In this document: positions 48,417 to 59,985 of the stretch, piece by piece
Layout of the letters: each line of letters begins with the position of its first letter
How positions within the stretch are numbered: the first letter of the stretch is position 1
Source: Cymbidium sinense
Taxonomy: Eukaryota > Streptophyta > Magnoliopsida > Asparagales > Orchidaceae
Assembly (NCBI GenBank): GCA_021442155.1
Contig: CM038216.1
Coordinates: 157,031,983-157,095,982, forward strand
Direction of reading: 5' to 3'
Length of the DNA: 64,000 nt
The notes under the pieces: model-generated
The model's input: the letters and a program-made list of their open reading frames with translations, nothing else
What the model was told of the DNA's origin: nothing
Databases searched by the model: none
Position numbers and translations under genes: made by a program

Positions 48417-50536
48417 TGGACTAAATTGTCAAACTTTAGAAAATTAGATGGTGAAACTCTCTTTAATGCTTGAGATCGATACCAAGATATATTATAAATA
48501 TGTACTCATTATGGATTACTAATGTAAGAGCAAGTGTAAACCTTTTGTAATAGCTTAATTGAAGCAAAATGACTTTGGTTATTACCGACATGAACATTTA
48601 TAAGCAAAGCTTAGAATGCAATATATTACTTGGTAGAAGAGATGGACAAGAAAGATTGTTAGTGGTTATGTTAATAAGTTTTATAAAATGAGATACATGC
48701 TAGAATTCAAAATGTGAGCAAAATTTCATTTCTTATGAGCTATATGGAGGTACTCATTCAAATAATGAAGTTCATGTTAACAATAAAACACAATTGCATA
48801 TTAAGCAACCTAAATTTGTGAAGAAATAAAATTAGTGACCACATATTTTTTTTTCTTTAATACCTTTAATACATTATGGCATAATCATTTAAGATTTCCA
48901 TGTTAGAAACAAAATATGGTGCAAAATCATATGGTTTTAAGAGCTAAGCAATGAAAGAGACATGTCATTAAGGGATGAATTTACTCAATGCTATCTCTAT
49001 ACTTCTTAATTTAAGAATATAATTGATGTCCTATAAGCAGGAAAATAGACATCTATTCAAAGTTATGATATTGCCGCTAGTAATATCAAATGTAAAACTA
49101 GTTAATTATCAAATCAAATATCATCAAAATAATTGAGTTCTCATCCTAAAAACATTAAGACTAAACTAAGAGAATGTGTAAAATCTATAACCTTTATAAG
49201 TTAAAAAATATATAAAGTAAAGTGCAATGATGATAAAGAAGTTGAGCATACAAAGCCTAAAGATTATCAAGATCATGATAGGCATAGATCTAAACTAATT
49301 TTTTAATAATTACATTTTTTATTAGATAAATAATTATCTAAGCTCATGAATGTGTTTAAAAAGCTACTATTCAATATCACATTTACAAATTTAATGGAGC
49401 AAATATAATGCTAAGTGATGTTCATGAAGAAGATTTCTTAATAACTTTTATGCATATAAGATATTAGGAGACAAGTATTTGAGCCATGGGGAAACAAAGA
49501 ACGACAAGATACAAATTATTAATATTAATTAACTTAAATTTTCTTAATTTCTTCTTTATCTCATGCAAATTATCATATACCTCTAGTTTATTTGGCATGG
49601 GCTAGTTGCTATTGTTTAATAATCCTTAGAAAAAATTTATTCATTGCCATGTTAGGAACCTCTTAGGATTGGATGTATGTGGTAATTGAGCAATTTTGCT
49701 GGTAGGGATAATCACCTAATCAATGACTTAAATAAACTAGAAGTAGGTGGTTATCTTTGACTCAACATGAGCCAAATTCCTTAAATTAATTGTGAGAATG
49801 GTCGTATTAACTTTAAGAATCTTATGAACAATTATTCCAATAATTGAATCAATGAGACTTATTGATTACATAAATTCAGGTTCTCAAAAAATTCTTCCCT
49901 AAAACTAGTAAGAGTCAAACCTATTATATATAAAAGATATGCAAATAAACCTTCTATAATCAATTTTAAGATGGTCCTATTAAGTCTAAGCTAAACATAG
50001 AGGAATTAAATTCAAGACTTAGTATTTGAAAAGAATATTGTTTTAGAGTTGTGATGATATTTTAATATCAACATATATTTTATAAAATTAGCTTAAATAT
50101 TTAAATTTTAGTTGTTGACAAAACAAGCATATCTATCTAAGTTTTGTTAACATAGATCTAATATTTTTGTATGAATAAAAATTGAAAAAGGGAATGTAAT
50201 ATAAGAGCACAAATATAAAATACAAAACAAGGGATTTAGCTTTATGTTTTTCTTATGTTAAGAAAGTGATTTAGCTTTATATAGCATGCTAGTAAGTGAT
50301 TTAGCTTCATTCAAGGTGATTAATGGATTCTCCCTTATAGATGAAATAAAGGGAAAGTGCACAATTTTGCAATCTTTTAAGACTAATCGGTGGAGCCATC
50401 CATTTTGATAAGTCTTTAACTAGTTGTTTTAAGGTTTGCTTAAGGTGATGGTTAAACAAGAGTTCCTTATAAAATCATATATCCTACTAAAAATAAATAA
50501 TTCCTTCCCTAATTTTCCATCTAATGAATTGGTTGG
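48417..50536. other. Unresolved decayed sequence between element C and fragment F
   Basis: About 2.1 kb, very AT-rich, unlike the Tat LTR or internal sequence. One plus-strand stretch near 48,870-48,905 reads TLWHNHLRF, reminiscent of the LWHxRLGH motif before copia integrases. No other copia motif could be confirmed, and the frame is short. Near 50,228-50,310 the phrase GATTTAGCTTTAT recurs three times. The two short opposite-strand frames at 50,429-50,624 overlap the LTR start of F and are not genes. Possibly an old Ty1/copia relic, at low confidence. Confidence 0.3.
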
Positions 50537-51645
50537 TGTTGACTTCACTTTTGGAGCGAGGTTTGAATCATCCTTCCTTAGACTTAGGAGTCTTCTAAGC
50601 ACTAGCATCTCCTTAGTCATATGACAGTTCTATTGATTTGGTGAATACTAAACCTAAGCCTAGAGACTTAGGAAGGTATACTATAGGCTTAGGCTATACC
50701 TTAGGACTAAGGGAACATACCTATCCTACAGCTTAACCTATGACCTATGACTATTTGCACATGCAAAACTAACCTTAAATCAATACAATCAAACCTAATT
50801 GAATCCATTTCATATCCAAGCTCCAAGCTAAAATGACTTAAACCCAAACTTATCTTAATCCCATAACCCAATCTTATGGACTCAACCCAAAGCTCCTTTA
50901 ATTAAACTAAATCCAATTGATTTTCACAAAAGCATTCCAACCATTCAATACATCATTTCAAACTCTTCCAAAACCTAAAATTAAACCAATCCAATTAAAA
51001 TATTTTAATTGACCTAAAGGGTCTACATGAGTCAAAATCTAATTAAATCCAAATCAATTGCAATCAAATCCATCAATCAATCCTAAATCAATTATCAAAC
51101 TCAATTTAACTGAATTTAACCTAATCCAACTCAAATTGACCCATTTGGTTCACTTGACCAAAACTGACCTAAAGACCCAAATGATCCAAGCTCTAATCCA
51201 AACCAAATTGGACCAACCCATTCAATACCTTCTATAATGATTGTTGATACCTTGATTGAATTGTAATCAATTGGATCAAACTAAGTTAACTTGGTGACCC
51301 AAGTTGACCCAATTAGCCTATGAACCAAATTGAATCAAACTCCATTCTAAACTCAATTGATTGAAATCAATACCTCCAATCAATCACAAATTAACCATTA
51401 AACATTAGTTGACCACCAATTGGCCCTTTGACCCAAGTTGACCCAATTTTACCTAAAGGGATAAATTAAGTTAAATCTCATTCCAAACCCAATTGAAAGC
51501 CTTCCAATCAATCATGAATTAATATTGAACATGGTCAAACCATTGATTGAAACCAATTTGATCAACCAAATTGACTAATTTTTCCCAAATTGACCTAAAT
51601 GGTCCAATTGATCTATATCATTCAAATAAATTGAAATCAATAGTG
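50537..51645 (+). repeat. Fragment F: first 1.1 kb of an LTR, plus strand
   Basis: Begins TGTTGACTTCACTTTTGGAG, then the CCTAGAGACTTAGGAAGG block, then CAAATTGACC-rich U3 sequence. LTR homology stops at about 51,645, where ORF1 sequence follows directly. The rest of the LTR, PBS and leader are deleted. Confidence 0.8.
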
Positions 51646-52462
51646 AGAGATAACCCCATCTCTTCTCTCCTTTCTTTAGATCATCTTAAAACTTGATATT
51701 ATCCTTCTCCTCTAGTGTAGATTTGGCCCTAGATTAGGCCATACTCACCACTGCCCCCGTCATCAAGTTTGCCTTGACTTTGAGCATTTAAAAGTCACTT
51801 GCGAGGGACCTACCTTCACCACAATTTGCTGAGAGGAGGTGGCAGATAAGAAGCCACTTCTACATTTGACTTGCATTATTCAAGTTTCCTCATCAAGAGG
51901 AAGGCAAGAGGTCTACCAATTTTGCTAGTTGTGCCACTTCTAGCATGGGCTAATACCGCCTCTATTATTTTCCCTACCCTCCAGGGGAAGACTATCTTAG
52001 CTTCTGAGATAGACTCCCCTATTTGAGGTTGGTTCTAGTTCCCACCCTATTCTTTTGGCAAAAACCTAATGCTATAATAAGAATTGAAAAATTAAAAGAC
52101 ATTACGAGTGTGTGGTGATGGAGGTAGAAGAAGCCTCTTATATGGCTGAGGAGGGTTCCCCTCGTGAGACCTCTCCCCTTCTCGATTATAGTAAGTTTCA
52201 CCACTGCTTAGTTTTAGAGGGAGAGGAGGACTATAGGAAGCTAGGTGCATTACTCCCACCGTTTGTAGAGTATGAGACACCAGCTAGGGAGAGGAGGACT
52301 ACAGGAAGATAGCTGCATTACCTCCACCGCCTATAGAGTATGAGACACTAGCTAGGGAGAGAAGGAGGCCTTATGATGGTCTATGGTCCATACTTAGGAG
52401 AGTTGGGAAAGCCCATGAATGCTCAGAGTATGGTACTTTGCATGATCTAAGGAGATTGATCT
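51646..52462 (+). pseudogene. Fragment F: ORF1 remnant, plus strand, cut by element E
   Basis: Plus-strand translation near 51,780 gives FEHLKVTC, matching the ORF1 of C (FEHLKVTCDELAF), followed by EEVA.KKPLL. Later, EASYMAEEGSPRETSPLLDY and SILRRVGKAHECSEYGTLHD are recognisable, in broken frames. Homology ends at 52,462, where the E LTR starts. It includes a 68-bp tandem duplication (52,219-52,360). This is a third independent copy supporting ORF1 as a genuine ancestral frame. Confidence 0.65.
52219..52360 (+). repeat. 68-bp tandem duplication in the ORF1 remnant of F
   Basis: GGGAGAGGAGGACT starts at 52,219 and again at 52,287, with GGGAGAGAAGGAGG at 52,355. That makes two full units and the start of a third, period 68 bp, each full unit ending in GAGTATGAGACAC. 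C has a single copy. 68 is not a multiple of three, so it shifts the frame. Confidence 0.8.
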
Positions 52463-55400
52463 TGTTGACCCTATTTTTGAAATGAGCTCTCAACCCATCC
52501 TTCTTAGACATAGGACTTCTCTTAGACTTTAAGAGTTCCTTAGTCTTAAGACACATCTAGTGATTAGGTGGACACTTAACCTAACCCTAGAGAGTTAGAA
52601 AAGTTAGCCATAATAAGTCATGCCTTATGGGTGTTAGAAAAATTTGCCTACCCTATAGCTTGAACCAACTCCTCACTTCCTTCTTTCAAGTCAAACTTCA
52701 AACTCATATCAAACCAATTCCAAATCAAACCTCGAATCAATTCAATAGATTTTCTCAAATCATGAATCAATTCCAAATAATGGAAACTCATGATTGAAAT
52801 CCATAACAAAATTCAAATTCCAAAAATCTTTCCTAAGCCCTATGATTCTATCTTATGAACTTAGCTCAAATCAAATCCAAATAAATTCAAATTCAAAAAA
52901 TTTTTCTCATAACCCATTTGTATTCTCATTTATATTCACAAATATAAATGAATTATAAATTCAAATATCTAAAAAGCAATTCAAAAATCAAATCCAAATT
53001 CAATCAAAAATTCAACCTAAACCTTTCAAGTCAAATTCTTGAACTTAGCCAAATCAAACTCAAACCAAGCCAAACCCTTGATTATTCTTCATTCTTTAAT
53101 CAATCCTTGAATCATGAATCCAAATATGAATATAAACTACAACCCTTAAACAATAACTAAATTAAAAAAAAAATCAAACCTAAGTCAAACCCATATTCAC
53201 CCTTTTGACTTGAAATTGTTAAAGGAATAAAAACCCTTTTGACTTAAAATCTCTTGCAAATGGATTTATAGTTCAATCATAAATCCATATGTGAGTTCAA
53301 CAAATTTGACTCAAACCTTGATCAAGCAAACTAAACCCAATTGGCTCGCTTGACCCAAAGTGGCCAATTTGAACTACATAAATCAAAATTCAATTCAATC
53401 CAAAGTGAATTAAACCAATACAAACTTGATGTCAAGTTTGTTTGTTGATCATCATAGGTTAAATAATTATCATGAATTGGGTCAAACCAAGTCAACCTAG
53501 CCAGTTGACCAAGTCAACCCTTTAACCCACATGAACCCAAACTAGCAAAATTATAATCTAAACCAAATTGATTGCAACCAATGTCTCAACTTTACATTAA
53601 ATTGATTATTGAACTTGACCAAAGCCTCAATTAAACCCAATTTAACCAATTGGCCAACAAGTCAACCTAGCCTAATTGACCATGAACCCAACTTGACCTA
53701 ATAGGTAATACCATGCTAAAATAAAATAAAAACCAAATTTATTGGAATACCAATACATTTCAAAGATCAACCAAACCCAAACCAAGCAATGATTCAAGCC
53801 AATCAATAATCAAATTGGTCAACTTAGCCCAAATTGACCTAAAAAATCAAATTGGCCAAAACCCAAATTAAATCCAAATTAAACCAAATTAATTGAAACC
53901 AATTGAACTAATATGCTCCAAGAAGTCATTTGAACTTGACCCAGCTTTGGTTTGACCTAATTTGACCAATTGGTCAACCTAACCCATTTTGACTTGATTT
54001 GACCTAAATGGGTCAAATTAACCCAAATTAATCCAAATGAACTTTAAATGACATGAAATTTAGTCCAACTTACTTTTGAATCATTTCAAATCTTCCCAAA
54101 TCAAATCCAAGGCCAAATAACCACTTTGCCCTTGGGTCAAGGGCATTGCATGAGAAAAGGCACTTTCCCAAGTGGTCATTTCTCTTCCTTGGCCAGTTGG
54201 CACTCATCCATTGGTCCACATAGGCACCAAGGACATTGATTTTCTTACCCAAGGAGTGGTTGGGGCAGCCTTGACTTATGGGGAGGTGAAATCACCTCAC
54301 CTCTCCCATTGGAATACTTGGCATGAAGGACACTCACCTCCCCTTGGCTAGGACATCCACTTGTCCTTCATGGAAGTCACTTTCCATGCCTTAGCCAGCC
54401 ATAGGGAGCCACCTAGGATGATTCTCTTCCATTCCCAACCTCCCCAAGCCAAGTGACATGAGTTTGAAGCCAAAAGTTTAAATAAAAAGTGTAAAAAGGT
54501 TCATTGCACTTAACTTTTCATTCTAAGGCTTTAGTGGCTAAAGAAAACCCTCACTCCTCTCATTCTCCTCCTCCTAGAACTCCGAAAATCCATTAGCAAT
54601 CATCCACTTCATTTTGGAGAGAAACAAACCAAGGGATTTTGGCAAGGAAATGATGACCACTAGAGGAAACTTCATGTGGACATGAAGGCGAGGATCTAAG
54701 CTCAATCCAAGTCTTCTTCCCTCACCTAACAGCACACTTGAGTCACCACCACCACCAAAAATCATCCCCAGTGAGGGAACATTAAAAAAAACTCTTAATC
54801 AGACTTAGGATCTTTTATTTTGTGATGGATTTTGCATAATTTTTAGGAATCTGCCCTAGATAATCCCATATTTTTACTTTAAATCATTCTAATTAAAAAA
54901 TAGAATTATTTTGATGTCAATCGACATGAAAATGAGTCCATTTGGACCAATTTTCACTTAGAAAACCCTTTTATTTTAAATAAGCTATTTTTATTATTCA
55001 TCGCTAGCGGTGAGTAGCCGCCGTCTGATCCTGTAGTTCACGAGATCGGAGAGCTAGGATAGTGCGATTCTGCCTGTCAGATTGTGTAATGCGATCTAGA
55101 ATGTCCGATCGCGCAGTTCGTGTGATCGGATTGTCTAGATCAAACCGCACATCACCATCAGACGTTGACCAGTCTTCCAGTCTGTTTGAACAATAGATTT
55201 TCTTTAATTAGGGTTTATTTAAAAAATTAATAAACCTAATTACTTCCAAATGACTTCATTAATTGATTCTAAACTTTTAAGCATGTTTAGAGGGATGACT
55301 TCTACCTCCCCTAATTTCTTTGGAATTTATTAATGAGTTAATCAGGAAAATTAATTAATGAACCCCTAATCACTCTCATAATATAATTAAGGTTAATTAA

Positions 55401-58400
55401 GAATGTGAACAGTGGTTTAACTTCTTGATTAAGTTAATGAACTTTGTTTATGTGATTAGGAGTTTATGGAATGATTTTGAGATATTTTCTTAAGTTATTC
55501 CCTAAACCCCCTTCTTTCCTTAATTTAAACTTAATTAAGGGTTAATCCACTAATGACCTACTTAATTAACTTTCTAAAATTTTCAAAACTCTCTAGAAAC
55601 TTAATCACTTAATCAATCCTTCTTGGGTAGATACTTAGGTGTTCAATGACCTAAGTAAACTTAAGAAAATCATACCTAACCCACATATGTGAGAAAGGTT
55701 ATGAAAGTACTTAAATTAAACCCTTTAGCTTAATTAATCATTAATTGTGAGCCAATTAGGTACCTCTTTCTTCCTAGGATACATTTAAATTCTTGTATTT
55801 TATGTCATACATTGCTCATAATTATTTGATTAAATATGTTAAAAGTGGTATAAGTAAGGGGTAATTAATGAACTTAATCTACACCTTAACCTAACCAAAG
55901 CATACAATTAATCTAATCACCTAAAAATTAAATTAAAATAATACACAAATGTGGGAATGGGTAAGGACTAGCAAACATTCTCACACTTTTCTAACTCAAA
56001 TCAAACTCAAAGCAAAATGAAAGTCTCTTTAAACAATTTTTGATTCTCTTTAAATGATCTTACTTCATAAGATTATCTTTAGAATTAATTAGAGTGAATG
56101 AAATTACATGCTTATATCATTTTATTTCTTTCCTAGCAAGCTAAATGTGTATGTCATATGGAAATCATGCATTCATGCTTTTCTAAAATCAAATTCAAAA
56201 TGAAATATTTTCTTTATGTCAAATTACATGTTTTGGTTAAAATAAAAATATGAGTGGCTATTATCACTATGAAATTCAAAACTATTTTTAAAATCTCTAA
56301 ATTCAATACCTAAAACTGAAAGTGTGCTAATTATAGTTTATTTATAAGCTTGCATGTGAATATAAAATTGTGTCTTATGTTTGCTTCCTTTCTTTCCTAT
56401 TAATATTGATTTGAATAAGCTTTGCAAAGTGTATAGTTCTTTTAAAAGAATATAACACTTGCTTAAATCTATTTTATACTCTTCCATATTATGACTTAAG
56501 AAAGATTCTTAGCTAACATATATAAATTGCATAACCAAGTTCAAACATAAGTACAAACTTTTGCATCTTTCTTTTCCATTCATTTCTTTTGTGCATATGC
56601 TTATATTTAAGGAAAGTGGTATACTAGTCTAGAAAACCATGAGATTGCAAGGTTTAAGTAGCCCTAAGTAGGTCTTATACCTTACACCCCTAGTACACAA
56701 TGGCACCGTACTCACTTATGCTTTTCAAACATACATGTGTGCATGTGAAAAATGGATAAGAAAACCTCTTTTCTACTTAATAAAAATCATGCATCATAAA
56801 GCATTCAAATTTTCTTAAGTAGCTCACTTTGCATTCTCTTTTAATGTATTTCTTTTTGTTCATGCACATGTATTTAAGAAAATTAGTATATTAGTCTAGA
56901 CAACTCCGGGGTTGCGAGACTTTAGGTAGCCCTAAGTAGGTCTTGTACCTTACACCCCTGGTTAATAATGGCGTCCTACTCACTTATGTCTTTTATAATT
57001 ATAAATGTGCATATGAAAGATGGATAAAAGAATCACTCACTGAACTTAATGCATACATGAAACATTCCAAGTTTCCTTAAGCAACCTCTCTTAGCATTCA
57101 TCATTAAGGTATGTTAAATACTTGCATTGCATGTATAGATATGCTTAGGATTTATTCATGTGCATGATACATATGTGGGAAAGAAATAAAATGTTGTGTG
57201 TTTTATGATAGCAATTCACTTTACTTAATCTTAAGTGTCATTCTTTTTGAATAGATTTGTTTAGAGAAAATATAAGATTAGGATTAATTAAAACACATAA
57301 TAAATATTCACTAAATAAAACTAAATATGAATCTACTTTAGAAATTACTTAAATAGGGAAGGAATGAGAAGTTCTCTTCTCTTTTCCCTCTTTACAACAC
57401 TTAGTAATTAATAGTAGGTTCATTCAAACCAAATCAAATCATCAAATAAAATCAACCCAAATCAACTAAACAACTTAAATGAGACCACCCTTCTAAGTTG
57501 AACCTTTTCACACTTGGAAAATCCTAACCTTAAAGCTAGCTAAGCATACCACACAAACCTTACATGGCACACACATTAAGCTAAGTCACCACTACTAATC
57601 CTATGTTAGGGCGGTGCATGGTTTGATATTTATTTTATTTTGTGATGTGATATTTTAGTCTGGATGTTAGGGTGTATGTGCATAGAATGAATGGTAGGAT
57701 GATTTAGTCTAATCATTATCTTATGTAGGGGATTGTGCTTAAGGGGCGCTATAATAAAAATATAACTGCTTTCTACTGTGCAGGTTACTTATACCCCTAA
57801 GCATAATCCAAAATGGCTAGGTATACTTGGTTACCCATGTGTGGGGTGCTAAGTCCAATTTATTTATATACATGCTTGGGAATGTGTGGTTTGTTTAGCT
57901 AATCTCTATTTTATAGGTTTTAGTTAGATTTACTTTTTTCCTTTTCATGCACCTTTGCAATTATTATTTCGGAATGATTATTATGGGGATTAGGATGAGC
58001 ATTGGTTATAAGTCCATGCCTTATGTATCATGTGAACCCTTTGGAGCATCCACCTTCCAACCATCCAAAAGAAGGAACCAAAGAAGAAAGAAGAAAAGAA
58101 GAAAGAAGAAAAGAAGAATGAAGAAATGAAGCTTGAAGACCCACATAACATGAATTCCTTACTTAATTATAATTAATTCATTTGTAATACGAGTTGTATA
58201 AGGGTAGAGCTCAGCCACCCAATTTATTTTTGAGTTTGTGCGGTGGTGCCCAATGACACATGGCCTTTTATGTTTGATGTTTTGTTTAGCTTGTGCTTTA
58301 GAAATGACATCCTTTTCCTAGTTTCTTCCTTATTTTGATGTTTGGCCAGGATGAGGATTAGGCTCTTAGGTAAAAATAAATCTTCTACCAAATTAATCAA

Positions 58401-59717
58401 CTCAAAATTAAAAATAAATAACTCATAACCTCATTTAAAGCCTAAGCTAAAAATCAACATAAAAGAATTAGCAACCCCTTAGATGGATAAGTATTTCTTT
58501 TACAACATCATGCACAACAACATATTGCTTCACTCTTGATTTGGAGGGCTTCCACCCATGCTAGAGAACTTGCTTGACCTTTGAGAGCCATGGTGGAAAC
58601 ACACCTCCCATCTTGCTGATTTTGGCCCATAATCTAATTTCTCATGCATTAGGCATAAAGAATCCTATAGCATGAGTCAAATGATTGTCCAAAAATGAAA
58701 ATAACATGTAATATAATTTGCATTAGATTTTGGTCATTTGAAGCATTCCCTTACATGATCTAGTCTTTTTAGGGAGTGAGTTTAAGGACTTAGACTCTTT
58801 CTAAATAAATGACAACCTAGCTATCTTGCATAAGCATAAGACTTGCCTACATGTATTTAAAATCATAGGAGGAGTTAGTTAGCAGCCACTCCCAAGCAGT
58901 TGTAAGTCCAAGCAGTTGGATGGTTTGTCCTCTCTTGTGGAGGCAAACCGAATACCCATTTTCACCTTAGATTTAGGTCATGTTTTTGGCCCTCACCAAA
59001 GCTTCCTATATTTAGGTTCCGAGGTTGCTTCTCCCTTCTATGGGCCATAAGCATAAATCCTCACCTCTTAGGCATTTCCATAACCTTGTATTGTGAAATT
59101 ATAAGCCCCAAACTTCTAATAAAAATCAACTCAAATAAATAATTTCTCTCAATTTCAAAATATAAAGGCCAACCATAGGATAGTTTGGGATGCTCACTAG
59201 GCTTCCTAGTATCATGAGCATCCCTTACTTATCTCCATTTGGCTTCAATAAGAACTCCCTCCTCTTGATCAATCCCACTTGATTTGCCAAAAATAAACTA
59301 ATTGATTGATAGTCCTAACTATTAAAATCTTCAAAGACAATGATCATTTACCTTAATCGAGAGTATTCCTAAGGAATCCCTTTTCTTAGGATGTAATTAA
59401 CTATGGGGGCTTGCCCCTATAGGGAACTTAATGAACTTGGTTTAAAATAAACCCTGCTTTACTTTTCCATGTAAAGGGGAAGAATCTCTGGTACATGCGA
59501 AGACCCATAGTCCTTAGGAGTCCTTATTGAGGTGATTAGGTCCTTTAGGGTGGTTACTTCTATCTTACGAGATAGTACACCTTCCCTCAATGTCATTCTC
59601 GATCACCCTAATAAGAATATCTGTGGATCTACATGGTGTCCCGACCAAAAGGTGTATATTTCCATTTTCATTTATCCTCTTCAAGTGGATAGATGAAGGT
59701 GGGAATATTTCACCACA
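52463..59717 (+). repeat. 5' LTR of element E, complete, about 7.25 kb
   Basis: Starts TGTTGACC and ends CACCACA, followed by GATTTTTT and the PBS. The opening block spans 52,463-52,680. The CAAATTGACC-rich U3 runs 52,690-54,060, and the block at 54,070-54,780 (homologous to 11,160-11,820) follows. A CGATC-rich block lies at 55,010-55,190 and AATTAATTA-rich sequence at 55,200-55,800. Two CTAGTCTAGA-type repeat units start at 56,621 and 56,888. A GAAGAA-rich tract (58,070-58,130), GTTGTATAAGG (58,190) and the U5-side terminal block at 58,950-59,717 complete it. The lysine-rich frame at 57,947-58,129 is the purine tract, not a gene. Confidence 0.87.
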
Positions 59718-59725
59718 GATTTTTT

Positions 59726-59743
59726 TGGCGACTCTGTTGGGGA
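59726..59743 (+). promoter_or_regulatory. Primer-binding site of element E
   Basis: TGGCGACTCTGTTGGGGA, eight bases inside the LTR end, is the best-preserved PBS in the window. It is the site type complementary to a tRNA-Arg 3' end that primes minus-strand DNA in Ogre-like elements. It fixes the LTR boundary and the orientation of E. Confidence 0.82.
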
Positions 59744-59985
59744 AGGTTCCTCTCTCCATCTTTGGTAAATGATCATTGTCTTCAGGTATCGATAGTGGGT
59801 TTGTATTTTGTATGAATCTAAGACTATCTTTCTTTGTTGGCACTTAGTTTATTTCATTCTTAAGTTGAGTTAGCCAACATCCTTAAGTTTTAGGACCTCA
59901 CTCCATGTTGGTCTTAAAACCCCCATTGGATTCTCCAATGGGTAAAAATAAAAAGATCTAAATAAATAGAAAACATTTAAAGACT
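59744..59985 (+). other. Leader of element E, part shared with B and C
   Basis: After the PBS come GGTTCCTCTCTCCATCTTTG and, at 59,870-59,970, GTTTTAGGACCTCACTCC and TCTCCAATGGGTAAAAA, matching the leaders of B and C. No reading frame is supported: the overlapping frames at 59,565-59,843 run across the LTR/PBS boundary and are spurious. Confidence 0.65.

Noticed and set aside
48470..48510. Minus-strand TTGGTATCGATCTC as a copia-type (initiator tRNA-Met) PBS
   Set aside because: Only the first seven or so bases match, and no LTR end lies beside it in the right orientation.
57947..58129. Frame ending in a long Arg/Lys run in the E LTR
   Set aside because: The basic tail is encoded by a GAAGAA-type purine tract conserved in the D2 LTR, where the frame differs. 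It is not a protein gene.
59565..59843. Opposite-strand frames across the LTR/PBS boundary of E
   Set aside because: They span the LTR terminus and PBS, a non-coding functional boundary, and have no counterpart in B or C.
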